Below are positions 11,519 through 21,215 of a stretch of DNA of 64,000 nucleotides, one piece after another. A program made the position numbers and the translations under genes. Numbering within the stretch: position 1 is the stretch's first letter; every line of letters begins with the position of its first letter. The notes under the pieces were generated by a model, which did not search any database, was not told the DNA's origin, and saw nothing but the letters and a program-made list of their open reading frames with translations. Source of the stretch: Schizochytrium sp. CCTCC M209059 (lineage: Eukaryota > Sar > Bigyra > Thraustochytrida > Thraustochytriidae); assembly GCA_000818945.1 (NCBI GenBank), contig KN805371.1, positions 479,994 to 543,993 on the forward strand, in the 5' to 3' direction.

Positions 11519-11921
11519 TCTCGAAAAGTACGGCACCCCCGAGCAAAAGAAGAAGTGGCTCGTGCCCCTCCTCAACGGCGAGATCCGCAGCGCCTTCGCC
11601 ATGACGGAGCCCGGCGTCGCTTCAAGTGATGCGACCAACATTGCCTCGCGCATCGAGGCCGACGGCGACGACTACGTCATCAACGGCCACAAGTGGTACA
11701 TTAGCGGTGCCTGCCGCCCGGAATGCAAGGTCTTCATCTTCATGGGTAAGACCCGCTTCGATGGACCTCTTCACTCCCAGCAGTCGATGATTATTGTGCC
11801 CCGTGATGCCCCGGGCGTTAAGATCCTCCGCCCCCTCGGCGTCTTTGGCCACATTCACGACCATGCCGAGATCATCTTTGACAACGTGCGCGTGCCCAAG
11901 TCGAACATGCTTCTCGGCGAA

Positions 11922-11953
<32 letters not shown>

Positions 11954-12494
11954 TGGCCCCGGCCGCATCCATCACTGCATGCGCACCATTGGCGTCGCCG
12001 AGCAGTGCCTCGAGGCCATGATCTACCGCGCCCAGAACCGTGTTGCCTTTGGCAAGGTTTTGGCCAAGAAGGACATGGTCGCCTCTGCCGTCGGCGAGGC
12101 CCGCCTCTCCATCACCATGTGCCGCCAGCTGTGCTACCTCGCCGCTGTCATGGCTGACGAAAAGGGTTTCAAGGCCGCTCGTGTTTACATTTCCATGATC
12201 AAGCTCGAGGCCCCTCGCGCCGCGCTCAAGATCATCGACGAGGCCATCCAGCTTCATGGCGCCCACGGTGTCTCCCAGGTTTCCAAGCTCACTGATATTT
12301 ACGCCAACCAGCGCACCCTCCGCGTTGCAGATGGCCCCGATTCTGTGCACCTCTTTCAGATCGCCCGTGGCGAGCTTTTGGCACCGCCAACGGAGATGGG
12401 CAAGCGTATCTCTGGTGTCAACGAAAACATCAAGAAGTACGGCAAATTCGACCATGTCAAGAACATTGCTTTCCCTGCCGAGTCCAAGATGTGA
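10802..12494 (+). CDS. acyl-CoA dehydrogenase, ACAD10/11-like (two exons)
   Basis: Flavin-dependent enzyme of fatty acyl-CoA beta-oxidation. The largest exon is open from 11161. Upstream, an ATG at 10802 gives a 22-base first exon (MESKLLS) ending at a GTACGT donor. A 337-base intron (10824-11160) ends in CACAG and restores the frame exactly as E-D-L-P-D-G. The mature product is 451 residues. Family hallmarks are FAMTEPGVASSDATN (FAD and substrate region), YVINGHKWYISG, and the C-terminal QLHGAHGVSQ and VADGPDSVH. These match the dehydrogenase half of ACAD10/ACAD11, which act on long or hydroxylated acyl chains; the kinase half found in animal proteins is absent. The neighbouring coiled-coil gene converges with only about 120 bases between the stops. 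Confidence 0.92.
10831..10872. repeat. AAGC/GAGC tetranucleotide repeat in intron 1 of the acyl-CoA dehydrogenase gene
   Basis: Two AAGC units are followed by about eight GAGC units just inside the intron, directly after the GTACGT donor. It is the same AAGC/CTTG repeat class as the arrays near 21962, 23401, 43534 and 55151. Confidence 0.9.
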
Positions 12495-12616
12495 GTCCGG
12501 AGCTGTCACGCTATATACCACTTTCGTAAGTATCAGCGAAGATCTTACAATTAATCTCTACCTTTATGTCGCTTTTGCTAGCTTCAACTGTAAGCACTTG
12601 CTTCCGTCTGCACTAC

Positions 12617-14545
12617 CTACCATTGGGGTGAGAAAGCTAGCAGCTCTGAGATGATCTCGCTGCTCCAAAGTTTGCTTGCGTCATCTTGTGGCTGCGGCGC
12701 TGGGGGCGGGGCCGAAATGAGGGATCCACGCGCACTCCTTAATAGTAAAGTGTTGTTGTTATCTTGTAATGTGAGACTGTGAGTCTCCTCCTCTTCGTTA
12801 TATTTCTTCTCCATATCCTTTGCCTCTTCGTCGCGATCAGACCATGTGCGAGACTTGTCCGCGCGCTTGCGCCGCGGCTGTCGCTCTCGAAGCTTACTTC
12901 TTCTTGAGGGAAGCAACAAAAAGTCGTCGTCAGTTCCCAGTTCCAGACCAATAGTTTTACGCGCTTCAGCCGGAGTCTCGGCAAAGAGACTTGCTTGCAG
13001 TGAAGTCGCTAGTGTTTTGGCCATTGCTTCGATTTTGGCGCGCTCACGCTGCAACTTGCTCTTCTCCTCCTCGAGCTTGTGATGTTCGCTCTGCAACGCA
13101 TCCCTCGCGCGTTCAATTTCGGTCTGCGCAGTCCGCATGGCCTCCCGCTCCGCCACGAGCTGTCGAGATCGCAAGTCGAGGTCTTGAACCTTTTGTTGTG
13201 CATTTTCACGCGCGAGCTCCGCGTCTTGGCGAGCTGCAATCAGCTTGTCGCGCTCCGTCTCCACACACGAGCGCAAGAGAGCGAGTTCGTGACGTTCCTT
13301 TGCGACCCGATCCTGATCCCCTTGCATTGCAAGTTCGCGGTCCTGTAGCGCTCGGCGACGCGCTTCGAGGTCAGCGCGTCCCGCCACCACTTCTCGCAAG
13401 CCTGCGTCTCGATCTCGTTCGAACCCGGCACGAGCTTCGTGGAGAGCGCGACGCTCCTCTTGAAGTTGAGCGTCAAGTTTACTATGTACTTCGTGCTGCG
13501 CACGTCTAAGCGAGTCGCGTTCCCGTTGCAAAATGGCCATCTCTGCCTCAAGAGCAGCTTGCATGCGATCAACGCGGGATTCATGCGCGCGAGCACGTTC
13601 CAGGGCCGTGGTCTCAAATTTGTCACGACTTTCCTCTACTTCTTGTCGATACGTCGCCAGCGCTTGCTGCGCGGCCTCAAGCTCTGCCTCGTGAACGAGC
13701 GTTGCGCGCTTCAACCTTTCTTGAATGTCGCATTCTGCGCGTAGACGATCTTGCGCGAGCGATTCGGCACGCGCATTGGCGGCCTCTAGATTTGCTCGCA
13801 GAATCTTGGCTTCGGCTTCAAGACGGGCAATTGTCGTGCGCTGGACAGTGCTTTCGTTTTCCGCGCAAAGTTGTCCATTTTGTGCTTCTGCGGCTCGCGT
13901 TCGAAAGATCTCAACCTGCTCTCTGCATCGCTCTGCATCTCCGACGGCACGTTCCAAGGCTGCCTCGTGTTCCTCTCGCCGCTTCGACGCCCGAGCCTGT
14001 TTGTTCACGAGCATTTGAACGTCGCGACCTCGAAGACGCGCGAGCTCGCGTTGCGCAAGAATGAGATCTGCGCGCAGAACGTCTGCATTGGCGCTCTTTC
14101 GTGCTTCCGGAAAAGCTGCCGAGGCCATGGATGGTTCTTCCTCAAACTCGGTCGTATATGCCACGGAAACGTCTTGTGGCTCTGCAGTCCTCTGCGCTCG
14201 AGTCCCCGTGCCCACTGGCGAGTCAGCACGAGTTCTTTTCGATGCTTCCTCTTCAACATCATTTTCGTTGACATTGTCTTCAATATCGTCTTCGAAATCG
14301 TCCTCGAAATCCTCGTCCTCATCATCTTCATCGTCGACATGTTCTTCGACAGAGGCGGCATGAGAAACAGAGACAACCGTAGACGCGCTCGTTTTGGCAA
14401 AATCTTCTGAATAAGCATCATCCAATCCACTGTTGCTCGTGACAGCTCCTTTGGCGTCTTCGCTCCTTTCGTACGGATGAGAGCTCACAGTGAGCTCTTC
14501 GCTCAAACTCTCAGCGATACTTTCTTCTTCGTCGCTCAAGCTCAT
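12617..14545 (-). CDS. long coiled-coil protein, function unknown
   Basis: A 642-residue protein. The first 150 residues are acidic and disordered (Ser/Glu/Asp-rich, e.g. VDDEDDEDEDFEDDFEDD). Residues about 155-540 form an almost continuous coiled coil rich in Arg, Glu, Ala and Leu, with many LEAEAK/ARxE heptads. The tail is short, basic, then polar. No catalytic domain is seen. The acidic head plus long single coiled coil recalls centriolar or basal-body transition-fibre proteins such as FBF1, but I cannot demonstrate homology. The start ATG at 14545 is the first in frame. It diverges from the HAD-like gene and converges on the acyl-CoA dehydrogenase gene. Confidence 0.8.
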   Translation of the reverse strand: MSLSDEEESIAESLSEELTVSSHPYERSEDAKGAVTSNSGLDDAYSEDFAKTSASTVVSVSHAASVEEHVDDEDDEDEDFEDDFEDDIEDNVNENDVEEEASKRTRADSPVGTGTRAQRTAEPQDVSVAYTTEFEEEPSMASAAFPEARKSANADVLRADLILAQRELARLRGRDVQMLVNKQARASKRREEHEAALERAVGDAERCREQVEIFRTRAAEAQNGQLCAENESTVQRTTIARLEAEAKILRANLEAANARAESLAQDRLRAECDIQERLKRATLVHEAELEAAQQALATYRQEVEESRDKFETTALERARAHESRVDRMQAALEAEMAILQRERDSLRRAQHEVHSKLDAQLQEERRALHEARAGFERDRDAGLREVVAGRADLEARRRALQDRELAMQGDQDRVAKERHELALLRSCVETERDKLIAARQDAELARENAQQKVQDLDLRSRQLVAEREAMRTAQTEIERARDALQSEHHKLEEEKSKLQRERAKIEAMAKTLATSLQASLFAETPAEARKTIGLELGTDDDFLLLPSRRSKLRERQPRRKRADKSRTWSDRDEEAKDMEKKYNEEEETHSLTLQDNNNTLLLRSARGSLISAPPPAPQPQDDASKLWSSEIISELLAFSPQW

Positions 14546-15180
14546 CTTGCGGAATTGAAGAAGAAGGGCGTCGGCCTCGCACGATCCGAGCGGATAAGAA
14601 AAAGCAAAAGGTCAAGCAACTCGAACGCACTCTCTCTCGCCCGTGCGGCGTCTGGCGCGGCAATGACCGCGCCAAGGTGGAGGGCGACCTCGATAACTAT
14701 AAGAAGAGAGTCAGGGCTGTTGTTTTTCTTGTCCACGTCGATACTAGTGCGTCTGTCGCTGCCCTGGGCCAGACATGCATGCATGCATGAATGCACGCAG
14801 GCAGGGTTGTCCGGGTCGCTGGGCTTGTCACGTGCCAACGGCTATTTTGTTGCTCGTCATAATGTAAGTGATGCTAATAAAAAATTTGCATATCGAGCAC
14901 TTGTTGCCAGGCAAAACATTCGTGTGGCGGCGTGGGCTCCACGATTGCAATGGAATGCCGGACTCTACGTGTATACACTACGCTACGACTGATCTTTTTG
15001 TCGGCCGATGTCCCTTGTACACTATCTGGTTACCTTTCTGGTTGATGCACGTGTGCGAGTGAACTTTGTCAGCTCGGCGCGTGCAGTACCCGATTCTATC
15101 TTTTCCTCGCTGTACTACGCGGCGCACGTGTGACGAACGTGCGCGCACGCTCTAAAGGACGCCCGCATAGATACGGGACC
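14546..15180. other. divergent intergenic region
   Basis: This 635-base spacer lies between the coiled-coil gene (-) and the HAD-like gene (+) and presumably contains both promoters. An ATGCATGCATGCATG-type patch near 14774-14789 is the only repeat. No other coding signal stands out. Confidence 0.6.
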
Positions 15181-16038
15181 ATGTCAACGCTGCGTCTTGA
15201 AGGCGCAGACGCGCTGGGCGACCTGCTGAGCAAGATGGCGGCCGAGGGGACGCTGGGGTCGCACACGGCCATCTGCTTCGACTTTGACAGAACTCTTACG
15301 AATGGGCTCGCCACGGTGTCCGGGGAAAAGGCTGTGCGTGGTGGCGCCGAGACCATTAAAGGACTCGAGGATGCGCGCGCAGCGGGCGCCAAGCTCTTCA
15401 TTATCACAGCACGATCACCTCGAAAGATGGTTATTGAGAGTCTTCGCGCATCCTTGGCCAGCGCGCAGCACCTGCTTGAGCCCTTCTTCACAAGCAATCA
15501 AAATGATAAAGGGGACAACGATGATGACAATGGGCAGGAAGAAGACATTGAGGTGTTTGAGTTTGCCGGTCATCAGATCGCGCGCGGTGGATGTCTGTAT
15601 GCCACTGGATATCAAAAGGCTTTTGGCCTCCTGCACATTCTTGATCACGCCAAGGGGGCGGTATCCGAGGTGATTTTTGTCGACGATGCCGTCACAAATT
15701 GCTACAATGTACACCAGCAGATGATTGAGGCTGCTGCGCCGTGCACAAGCGTGTGGTGGGATCCATACGAAGAAGAGATGCAGTCTCGCTCCATGATTCC
15801 TGAGCACTCGGGATCGAGCGACTTTAACTTTGCTGCTTTTCTTGAGACACAACTGGAAACCTTTGGCATCAGTCCCGATGTTCGTGCCGAGCGCCAGGCC
15901 GAGTACAAGGCTCGCGAGCTCGAAGAGGGCCGAGAGGACCTCAATGCACGCGAAGAGACAGATCCCAAACCTCTCCAGGACCTTGAGTCCAAGAATGCTG
16001 GACTCGCTGCGCTCTTGATGCGCAACGCGCCGCGATAA
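15181..16038 (+). CDS. HAD-superfamily phosphatase-like protein
   Basis: A 285-residue protein with the HAD fold motifs in order: motif I CFDFDRTLT (Asp34 and Asp36, nucleophile and acid/base), motif II FIITARSP, a conserved Lys in YQKAFGLLHIL, and motif IV VIFVDDAVTN. The arrangement and spacing resemble the DUF2608-like group of HAD proteins, so a phosphohydrolase acting on a small molecule is likely; the substrate is unknown. The C-terminal 60 residues are charged and helical. I chose the ATG at 15181 (context accATGt) because upstream in-frame codons are non-ATG starts in GC-rich leader. A degenerate copy of its last ~28 codons lies just downstream. Confidence 0.82.
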   Translation: MSTLRLEGADALGDLLSKMAAEGTLGSHTAICFDFDRTLTNGLATVSGEKAVRGGAETIKGLEDARAAGAKLFIITARSPRKMVIESLRASLASAQHLLEPFFTSNQNDKGDNDDDNGQEEDIEVFEFAGHQIARGGCLYATGYQKAFGLLHILDHAKGAVSEVIFVDDAVTNCYNVHQQMIEAAAPCTSVWWDPYEEEMQSRSMIPEHSGSSDFNFAAFLETQLETFGISPDVRAERQAEYKARELEEGREDLNAREETDPKPLQDLESKNAGLAALLMRNAPR

Positions 16039-16132
16039 GCAGAGATTGACTGCAAGAAAATGATGAGAAGAGATGAGAATTGAGGTTATGAAAGATCATC
16101 AAGAAAGTTCTAAGAAACTTGCTGTCAGTACA

Positions 16133-16216
16133 TGCGAGGAAACCGACTCTCTGCAAATCCTTGCGTCCGAAGATGCCAGGCATGCGGCGCTCTTGATGCG
16201 TAACGGCCCAGAATAA
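16133..16216 (+). pseudogene. decayed copy of the HAD gene 3' end
   Basis: Read in frame, this stretch gives CEETDSLQILASEDARHAAL followed by LMRNGPE and a stop. The true gene ends REETDPKPLQDLESKNAGLA, then ALLMRNAPR and a stop. The similarity includes the stop position, and the flanking 3' sequences share GATGAGATGAG-type runs. It is a local segmental duplication of the 3' end that has since diverged. There is no start codon or upstream coding part, so it is probably not expressed. Confidence 0.75.
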
Positions 16217-16390
16217 TTCTCATAAAAAGAAGATGAGATGAGACGCGAGAGATGAGGAACGAATTTGTGAAAAGATTACATGGCTGCTGTCATCCTCTTC
16301 GGTGGGCCATACTACCTTGGCTTGTTGCGAGACTGTCATGCTGTTGGTTGGTCACGGCAGCAAAAATGACAAGGAAACAAGACCGGCTGG

Positions 16391-17014
16391 CTAGCCTCCC
16401 GTGACGATGCGGTACGTGACGTAGCTACCTGCAGTGTCACTTTTTCGAACGATTCGCACGACCTGGCCCTTGCGCAATCCAAAATACCGCGACACGGCAT
16501 CGTTGTGACGCATCCGAGGCAGCTGTTCTGCCTTGATTTTGTATCGCTTGAGAAGCGCTGCTTTCTCGGCGTCAGTGAGTACTGTATGATGCGGAACCAT
16601 TTCGTGGGTCATGAGATCGAACTTGAGCTCAGCATAGGTAAAGTATTCGAGGGGGCACGTTCCCTTGGAGACTTGAAGGGCCTGCCGACCAAACGGCGAG
16701 ATACCTTCACGCAGAACGAGAATTCCACGGCTTGCCTGGCCTGCAAGGAGCTTCTCATTGAACTCGCGGATCGGTTTGACGCCGACCTTGACCTCGGGGG
16801 GAAAGCAAAACATGATAACTTCCTTTGAGGTGGGGTTTTCGAAGCGCTCTTGGCCCAGAAGCGAGAGCTGCACCATTTTTTGCGAGCAGTACCTGCGATG
16901 AAATCCCGGCAAGTCGAGGTTTTCCCATGAGCTCGAATCGAACCCGCGTCGCCGCATCAAGCTTGCCAAAGTCTTCACGACGCGGTACACGTCTGTGTCA
17001 GAGGGCGCCTCCAT
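16391..17014 (-). CDS. RPB5: RNA polymerase I/II/III shared subunit RPB5
   Basis: A complete 207-residue protein, the usual length for RPB5 (ABC27), a jaw subunit common to all three nuclear RNA polymerases. The N-terminal half is the eukaryote-specific part (VYRVVKTLASLMRRRG). The C-terminal half is the archaeal RpoH-like domain, with EMVPHHTVLTDAEKAALLKR, EQLPRMRHNDAVSRYFGL and VVRIVRKSDTAGSYVTYRIV. The ATG at 17014 is the first in frame and matches the family start. A TATATTT stretch lies just upstream of the start on the coding strand's 5' side. The gene appears intronless. Confidence 0.97.
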   Translation of the reverse strand: MEAPSDTDVYRVVKTLASLMRRRGFDSSSWENLDLPGFHRRYCSQKMVQLSLLGQERFENPTSKEVIMFCFPPEVKVGVKPIREFNEKLLAGQASRGILVLREGISPFGRQALQVSKGTCPLEYFTYAELKFDLMTHEMVPHHTVLTDAEKAALLKRYKIKAEQLPRMRHNDAVSRYFGLRKGQVVRIVRKSDTAGSYVTYRIVTGG

Positions 17015-17521
17015 GGTTTATATTTCGAAGCACCTCCGTCCAGTGTCGCGACCCGTAGATGCAAGAACACACAGACCAAACTTTTGCAATGAACCGCAAG
17101 CCGTACTCTAAGCTCCTTAGTTCTTGTCGGGAATAACTTCGGCGTACGCTTTGCTCGCTATTTAGGCCCCGCGCGCCGCCCGCCAGCCTTGCGCGCGCGC
17201 GCGCGCCCCTCCCGCTTGGTGTGACGAGAGTGTCTGCCGCCACCGATCGATCGATCGATCAATCAATCAATCAATCAATCGTTTTATTCATCAATCAATG
17301 GCAATGGCGGCAAGGAGGCATGGATGAAAAATTCTAATTAATTTTTTTAATTTTTTATAAACATTTTATGGATGACATGCTTTGCTTGGGTTTCTTTGGG
17401 TCATTTGCGAAGACAATAAAGTGGGCTTAGGTCTAGCGCCAACTTGCAAATGATGTCCTAACTGCGGCAATCAAAAAAGATGGTTCAAGTTCGTTTCTAG
17501 TGTTTTGTGTTTTATTGATAT
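17015..17521. other. intergenic region with ATCG/AATC repeat
   Basis: The region upstream of RPB5 and downstream of the next minus-strand gene. It holds a CG dinucleotide run (about 17194-17208), a compound ATCG/AATC tetranucleotide array (17244-17280), and an AT-rich patch (17330-17365), unusual for this GC-rich window, that may include the 3' untranslated region of the neighbour. No coding signal. Confidence 0.65.
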
Positions 17522-18694
17522 TCAAGAGGATGACGTTGGCGGAGATGTTTCGCGCAAGAGTCGAGTGTACACGGGTAGCTGCTTGACAGTCTCTGGCTGA
17601 CCAACGAGAATTTTGTCAAGGGTTTCTGAAGAGAGCGCGGAGTCCTTGGCGAGGGATGAGATACGCTCAGCTCGCTGCTCGGCGAGTTTGACGTCCTTCT
17701 CAAGAGCGGCAATCTGCTTGTCAATGGTGGCGAGATCGACACGGCGGCCTAATCCCATTCCATGACGAAAGATGAAGCGGCGGTCGCCGCGCATAACATC
17801 ACCGAGCAAAACGAGCTCGTTCACAAGTGGCGTTGCAACGAGCATACGGACCACACGCGCCATGACGTTGTGTGAGCAACCAATCTTTTCGCACAAATCG
17901 ACAAGGTCATTGGCTTCGAGACTCCCCGTCTCTTGAAGCACACCGATGACCTCGCGCGTCACGCGCTGTTCCAGCTCATCGTCCTGTGCTGCCAAAACTG
18001 GGTCGACGCGGCGTTTCTTCTTCAATGAGGGCTCAGCTGCTGTGCTCGCTGGAGCTCCAAAGGACGAAAAGCCTTTCCCCTTGACCTCTGCATCCCCTGC
18101 AGATGGATTTGCCTTTGGGAATGATGGAATGCCGACAAGAGAGGCGGTGTGATGTGTTCTCCCTGGCGGGACCGCGGCCTGAGACGCGTTTGGCGTTGCG
18201 CTCAACGATGGCGTAGCTGTTTTAGACGGTTTTACGTGAGACGCTCCGAGCGTCATTTCTTGTCCGGTTTGTTGAGATGTTGATTGCGTACCACGAAGCG
18301 TACTTGAGCGTTCTGTAACATCGTCAGGTTTCTCTTGATCCTCCTCACGAACATGAACACGTGGCACGGGTTGCAAGCGCTGTTGATGCGGCGCAGGTTG
18401 CTGTGGCACTTGCTGAGTACGAGGCGATGGAGATGGGGCAGCGGCTGCACTCAGAGAAGAGCCTGTTTCTTTAAACGATTCTTGCGCCTTCTCAACCTCC
18501 TGCGCGGCCTTTGGCTTCTCGGCCACGGTTTTGGTTTCCGTCTTGGTTTGGGCCTCGCCCGTCGCCGTCAGTGCACTAGGCTCGGCACCTCGTGTCTTCT
18601 CAGCGCGACCCCCATCCTCGGTAGCCTCGACAGCAGTCTTGGCCGCGTCGTCGCTGGCGGCGCGGTCCGCGCCCTTCTCCTCCCCCGCGGCCAT
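17522..18694 (-). CDS. Ala/Lys/Glu-rich protein with helical C-terminal domain, unknown function
   Basis: Translation from the ATG at 18694 (context gagATGg) gives 390 residues. The frame is open further upstream, but only through a non-ATG start and GC-rich leader-like sequence, so I prefer this start. Residues 1-190 are low complexity (Ala, Lys, Glu, Thr, Pro, Gln). The last 160 residues look globular: EQRVTREVIGVLQETGSLEA and VMARVVRMLVATPLVNELVL suggest a winged-helix or small helical fold, followed by a short coiled coil (DKQIAALEKDVKLAEQRAER). A KKKRR motif near residue 220 could be a nuclear signal. No family recognised; a nuclear role is a guess. Confidence 0.65.
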   Translation of the reverse strand: MAAGEEKGADRAASDDAAKTAVEATEDGGRAEKTRGAEPSALTATGEAQTKTETKTVAEKPKAAQEVEKAQESFKETGSSLSAAAAPSPSPRTQQVPQQPAPHQQRLQPVPRVHVREEDQEKPDDVTERSSTLRGTQSTSQQTGQEMTLGASHVKPSKTATPSLSATPNASQAAVPPGRTHHTASLVGIPSFPKANPSAGDAEVKGKGFSSFGAPASTAAEPSLKKKRRVDPVLAAQDDELEQRVTREVIGVLQETGSLEANDLVDLCEKIGCSHNVMARVVRMLVATPLVNELVLLGDVMRGDRRFIFRHGMGLGRRVDLATIDKQIAALEKDVKLAEQRAERISSLAKDSALSSETLDKILVGQPETVKQLPVYTRLLRETSPPTSSS

Positions 18695-19350
18695 CTCCTC
18701 CTCCGCAAAAGTCTTGTCGTTGTCCTTGTCCTTGTCCTTCTCTACGTCCTCGGAGAGCAGCTGAGAGATCTGCCTGCCATCCGGAACGTCTCCAGAACGT
18801 TGCAAGAACCTTGTTCTTTCTGCTGCGACCCTAGCTGCGCGCCCGCAGAGCCGCCTATAAAGCCCTTTCCCGTGCCGCCGGCAAGTGAAACTCTCCCGGT
18901 TTTCCGCCCTTGTCCGTTCTTGCCCCGTTCCAAAGTCGCCTGCAGCCCGGGAATTCCCGTCCTCATCTGGTGGTTGTCCAGCGGGGCCGGGCGGGGATTT
19001 CCCGGGGCTAAGATTGATGGGCGGCGGTGCGTCGGGCCGCGCAGGGCTGGCAAAGCAAAGCAGGCGCGGGCGCGAGAAGCAGACGAGCACAAGGTCGGGC
19101 AGCTCGGGCGGGCGCGCGCGCGGAAGAGGCCTCGCGCAGCGCGTACGGAGTTCTTCTCCCGCGAGTCGGAGGGTCGTAGCTGCGGCAGCGGCTCGACGTG
19201 AGCGGCGCAGAGATCGAGGAGCGGAGAGCAGCGTAGCCAGCCGCTCGGTCTTGGTGACCTAACCTCCTTCTCTGCTTCGTTCGTTCGTTCGTTCGTTCGT
19301 TCGTTGTCGTCGCCGTCGTCGTTGAAGGCGCGCGCGGGGAGAAGGACACG
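18695..19350. other. divergent promoter region with TTCG array
   Basis: This lies between the minus-strand Ala/Lys/Glu-rich gene and eIF2-alpha (+). A TATAAA is present on the plus strand near 18856. A (TTCG)n array of about seven units (19276-19305) lies 45 bases before the eIF2-alpha start and is probably transcribed in its 5' leader. Confidence 0.6.
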
Positions 19351-20322
19351 ATGGCAGAGGATGCGGCCGCCGCTGCGGCGGATATTATCTCGGCGCAGGA
19401 GCGCGAGGAGCGCGAGATCCGCCTCTCGTGCAGGTTCTACGAGGAGCAGTTTCCCGCCCTCGAGGAGTGCGTGATGGTGCAGGTCAAGAGCATCGCAGAA
19501 ATGGGCGCTTACGTGTCGCTCCTCGAGTACAACAACATTGAGGGCATGATCCTGCTGAGCGAACTCTCGCGCAGGCGATTCCGTTCGATCAACAAGCTGA
19601 TCCGCGTGGGCAAGCTGGAAGTGGCCATGGTGATCCGTGTCGACAAGGAAAAGGGCTACATTGACTTGAGTAAGCGCCGCGTGTCCAAGGAAGACATTAT
19701 CAAGTGCGAGGAGCGATACAGCAAGGGCAAGGAGGTCAACTCGATCATGCGCCACTTGGCCGAGACTACGGGATCGAACCTCTTGGAGCTCAACGAAAAG
19801 ATCGCCTGGCCGTTGGCCAAGCCGCCCTACCAGAACACCCACCAGGCCTTTCGCATTGCCATCAACGATCCGGAAAAGGTCTTTGGTGGCCTCGATGTGG
19901 ACCAATCCATCATTGACCAGCTCATGGTGGTCGTTCGCCGTAAGATGACGCCCAAGCCCATCAAGATTCGCGCCGACATCGAGGTGACTTGCTACCAGCC
20001 GGAGGGCATTGACGCTATTATCGCCGCGCTCAAGGCGGGCGAGGCCATTGGCAAGGAGGGCAAGGCCATCAAGATTAAGCTGATTGCGCCCCCGCGCTAT
20101 GTCATGCTCACCACCTCGCTCAATAAGAACGATGGCTTTGACGCAATGAACCGCTCGATTGATGCCATTCGCTCGGTCATCACGGAGCGCAAGGGTAACA
20201 TTAACGTCTCGGCCGAGCCGCACGTCACTTCCGATGAGGAGGAGCACTCGCTTAAGCTGCTTATGGAGCAGCTTGAGAGCGAGAACCGTGAGATCGCCGC
20301 TGACAGCGATGAGGACGAGTAA
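19351..20322 (+). CDS. EIF2S1: translation initiation factor eIF2 alpha subunit
   Basis: A complete 323-residue protein. eIF2 delivers initiator Met-tRNA to the 40S ribosome, and the alpha subunit is its regulatory part. An N-terminal S1/OB domain (about residues 36-108) includes MILLSELSRRRFRSINKLIR. Ser73 in ELSRRR corresponds to the regulatory Ser51 phosphorylated by eIF2 kinases. A helical domain and the C-terminal alpha-beta domain (VEVTCYQPEGIDAIIAALKA on a one-residue offset reading) follow, then an acidic tail (DSDEDE). Compared with animal proteins there is about a 20-residue Ala-rich N-terminal extension. The start ATG at 19351 is directly after the TTCG-containing leader. No intron is evident. 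Confidence 0.96.
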   Translation: MAEDAAAAAADIISAQEREEREIRLSCRFYEEQFPALEECVMVQVKSIAEMGAYVSLLEYNNIEGMILLSELSRRRFRSINKLIRVGKLEVAMVIRVDKEKGYIDLSKRRVSKEDIIKCEERYSKGKEVNSIMRHLAETTGSNLLELNEKIAWPLAKPPYQNTHQAFRIAINDPEKVFGGLDVDQSIIDQLMVVVRRKMTPKPIKIRADIEVTCYQPEGIDAIIAALKAGEAIGKEGKAIKIKLIAPPRYVMLTTSLNKNDGFDAMNRSIDAIRSVITERKGNINVSAEPHVTSDEEEHSLKLLMEQLESENREIAADSDEDE

Positions 20323-21215
20323 ACTGCACGCACGGGATTTTGCGCGCGCGCGTGCGTAGCGGGCGCTACGTGCTGTAGCGTGCGAACGAACGTACGAACG
20401 AATGAATGAATGAGCGAACGTACATACTTTGGCGTGTGCCTCGTGCCATACAGACAGCATACTTTTTAGCGTTGTTCTTCGAGAGGGGGGCAAGAAAGCG
20501 AGCAAGCAAGTAAGCATGAAGGAACTTTTAGCGAGTTTTTGTTTTTGTTTTTTCTTTTGCCCTGCACCACATTCGGGTCTCGTTCTTGGACGAAGCTAAA
20601 CTTTGGGGAAGAGTGGAGGGAGGAGGTTTTTTCGTTGGAGAAGGCGAGAACTACATGAAGTCATGTGAGCCATGATGCTTTTTTATTTTTCATTTTTCTG
20701 TCTGAATGAGATTTTCATTGAGCAAGTTGACTGGCGTTTCGGAATGCTCGTTTTGCGACCGTTATTACCGACGGTTTCTATCAATACAGGGGTGCCTCTT
20801 TCGAGGTCTGACGTCGAGTTAATTGACTGTGAATTCTAGCTATGCTACGGAACGCGACGGCGAAGAGAGGGCCTTTTATTCATTGCGGTTGTTTGGGAGG
20901 GAAGGGGGGGGGTCTTCTACCGCATGGTGAGTGTAATGGGAGAAAACGTGTAGTACATGTATTGATTACATTTTCTTGTGTGTGCGTGTGTGTGTGTCCA
21001 AGAGACAGGGTGCGAAATGGCTGGGCGATCGAGAAGGCTTGCCCAGCCCTTATGGCGGTGTTCTAACTAGCGACTTTGGCATGCGCGAAGGTGGGCCTTG
21101 CAAAGGCCCAGTGATGCGCCAACCATAGTGTTTCAAAGAGTAATGTACAGGAGAAAGAAGTGCGTGAATGCAGACGGTGAACGAAGTGGTCGCGCAACCT
21201 TGGGCGCGCTCGCGC
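20323..21215. other. convergent 3' region
   Basis: This holds the 3' untranslated ends of eIF2-alpha (+) and the small Cys-rich gene (-). It contains GAAC/GAAT tetranucleotide repeats (20391-20422), T-rich tracts, a G run near 20904, and a TG dinucleotide repeat (20976-20998). No convincing gene. Confidence 0.6.

Noticed and set aside
16925..16940. B-box-like TCGAATCGAACCCG on the minus strand
   Set aside because: It lies within the RPB5 coding sequence and has no accompanying tRNA fold.
18742..20517. 591-codon minus-strand frame antisense to eIF2-alpha
   Set aside because: Mirror of the eIF2-alpha gene in a GC-rich strand; no domain is visible and the non-mirror parts are Arg/Ser low complexity.
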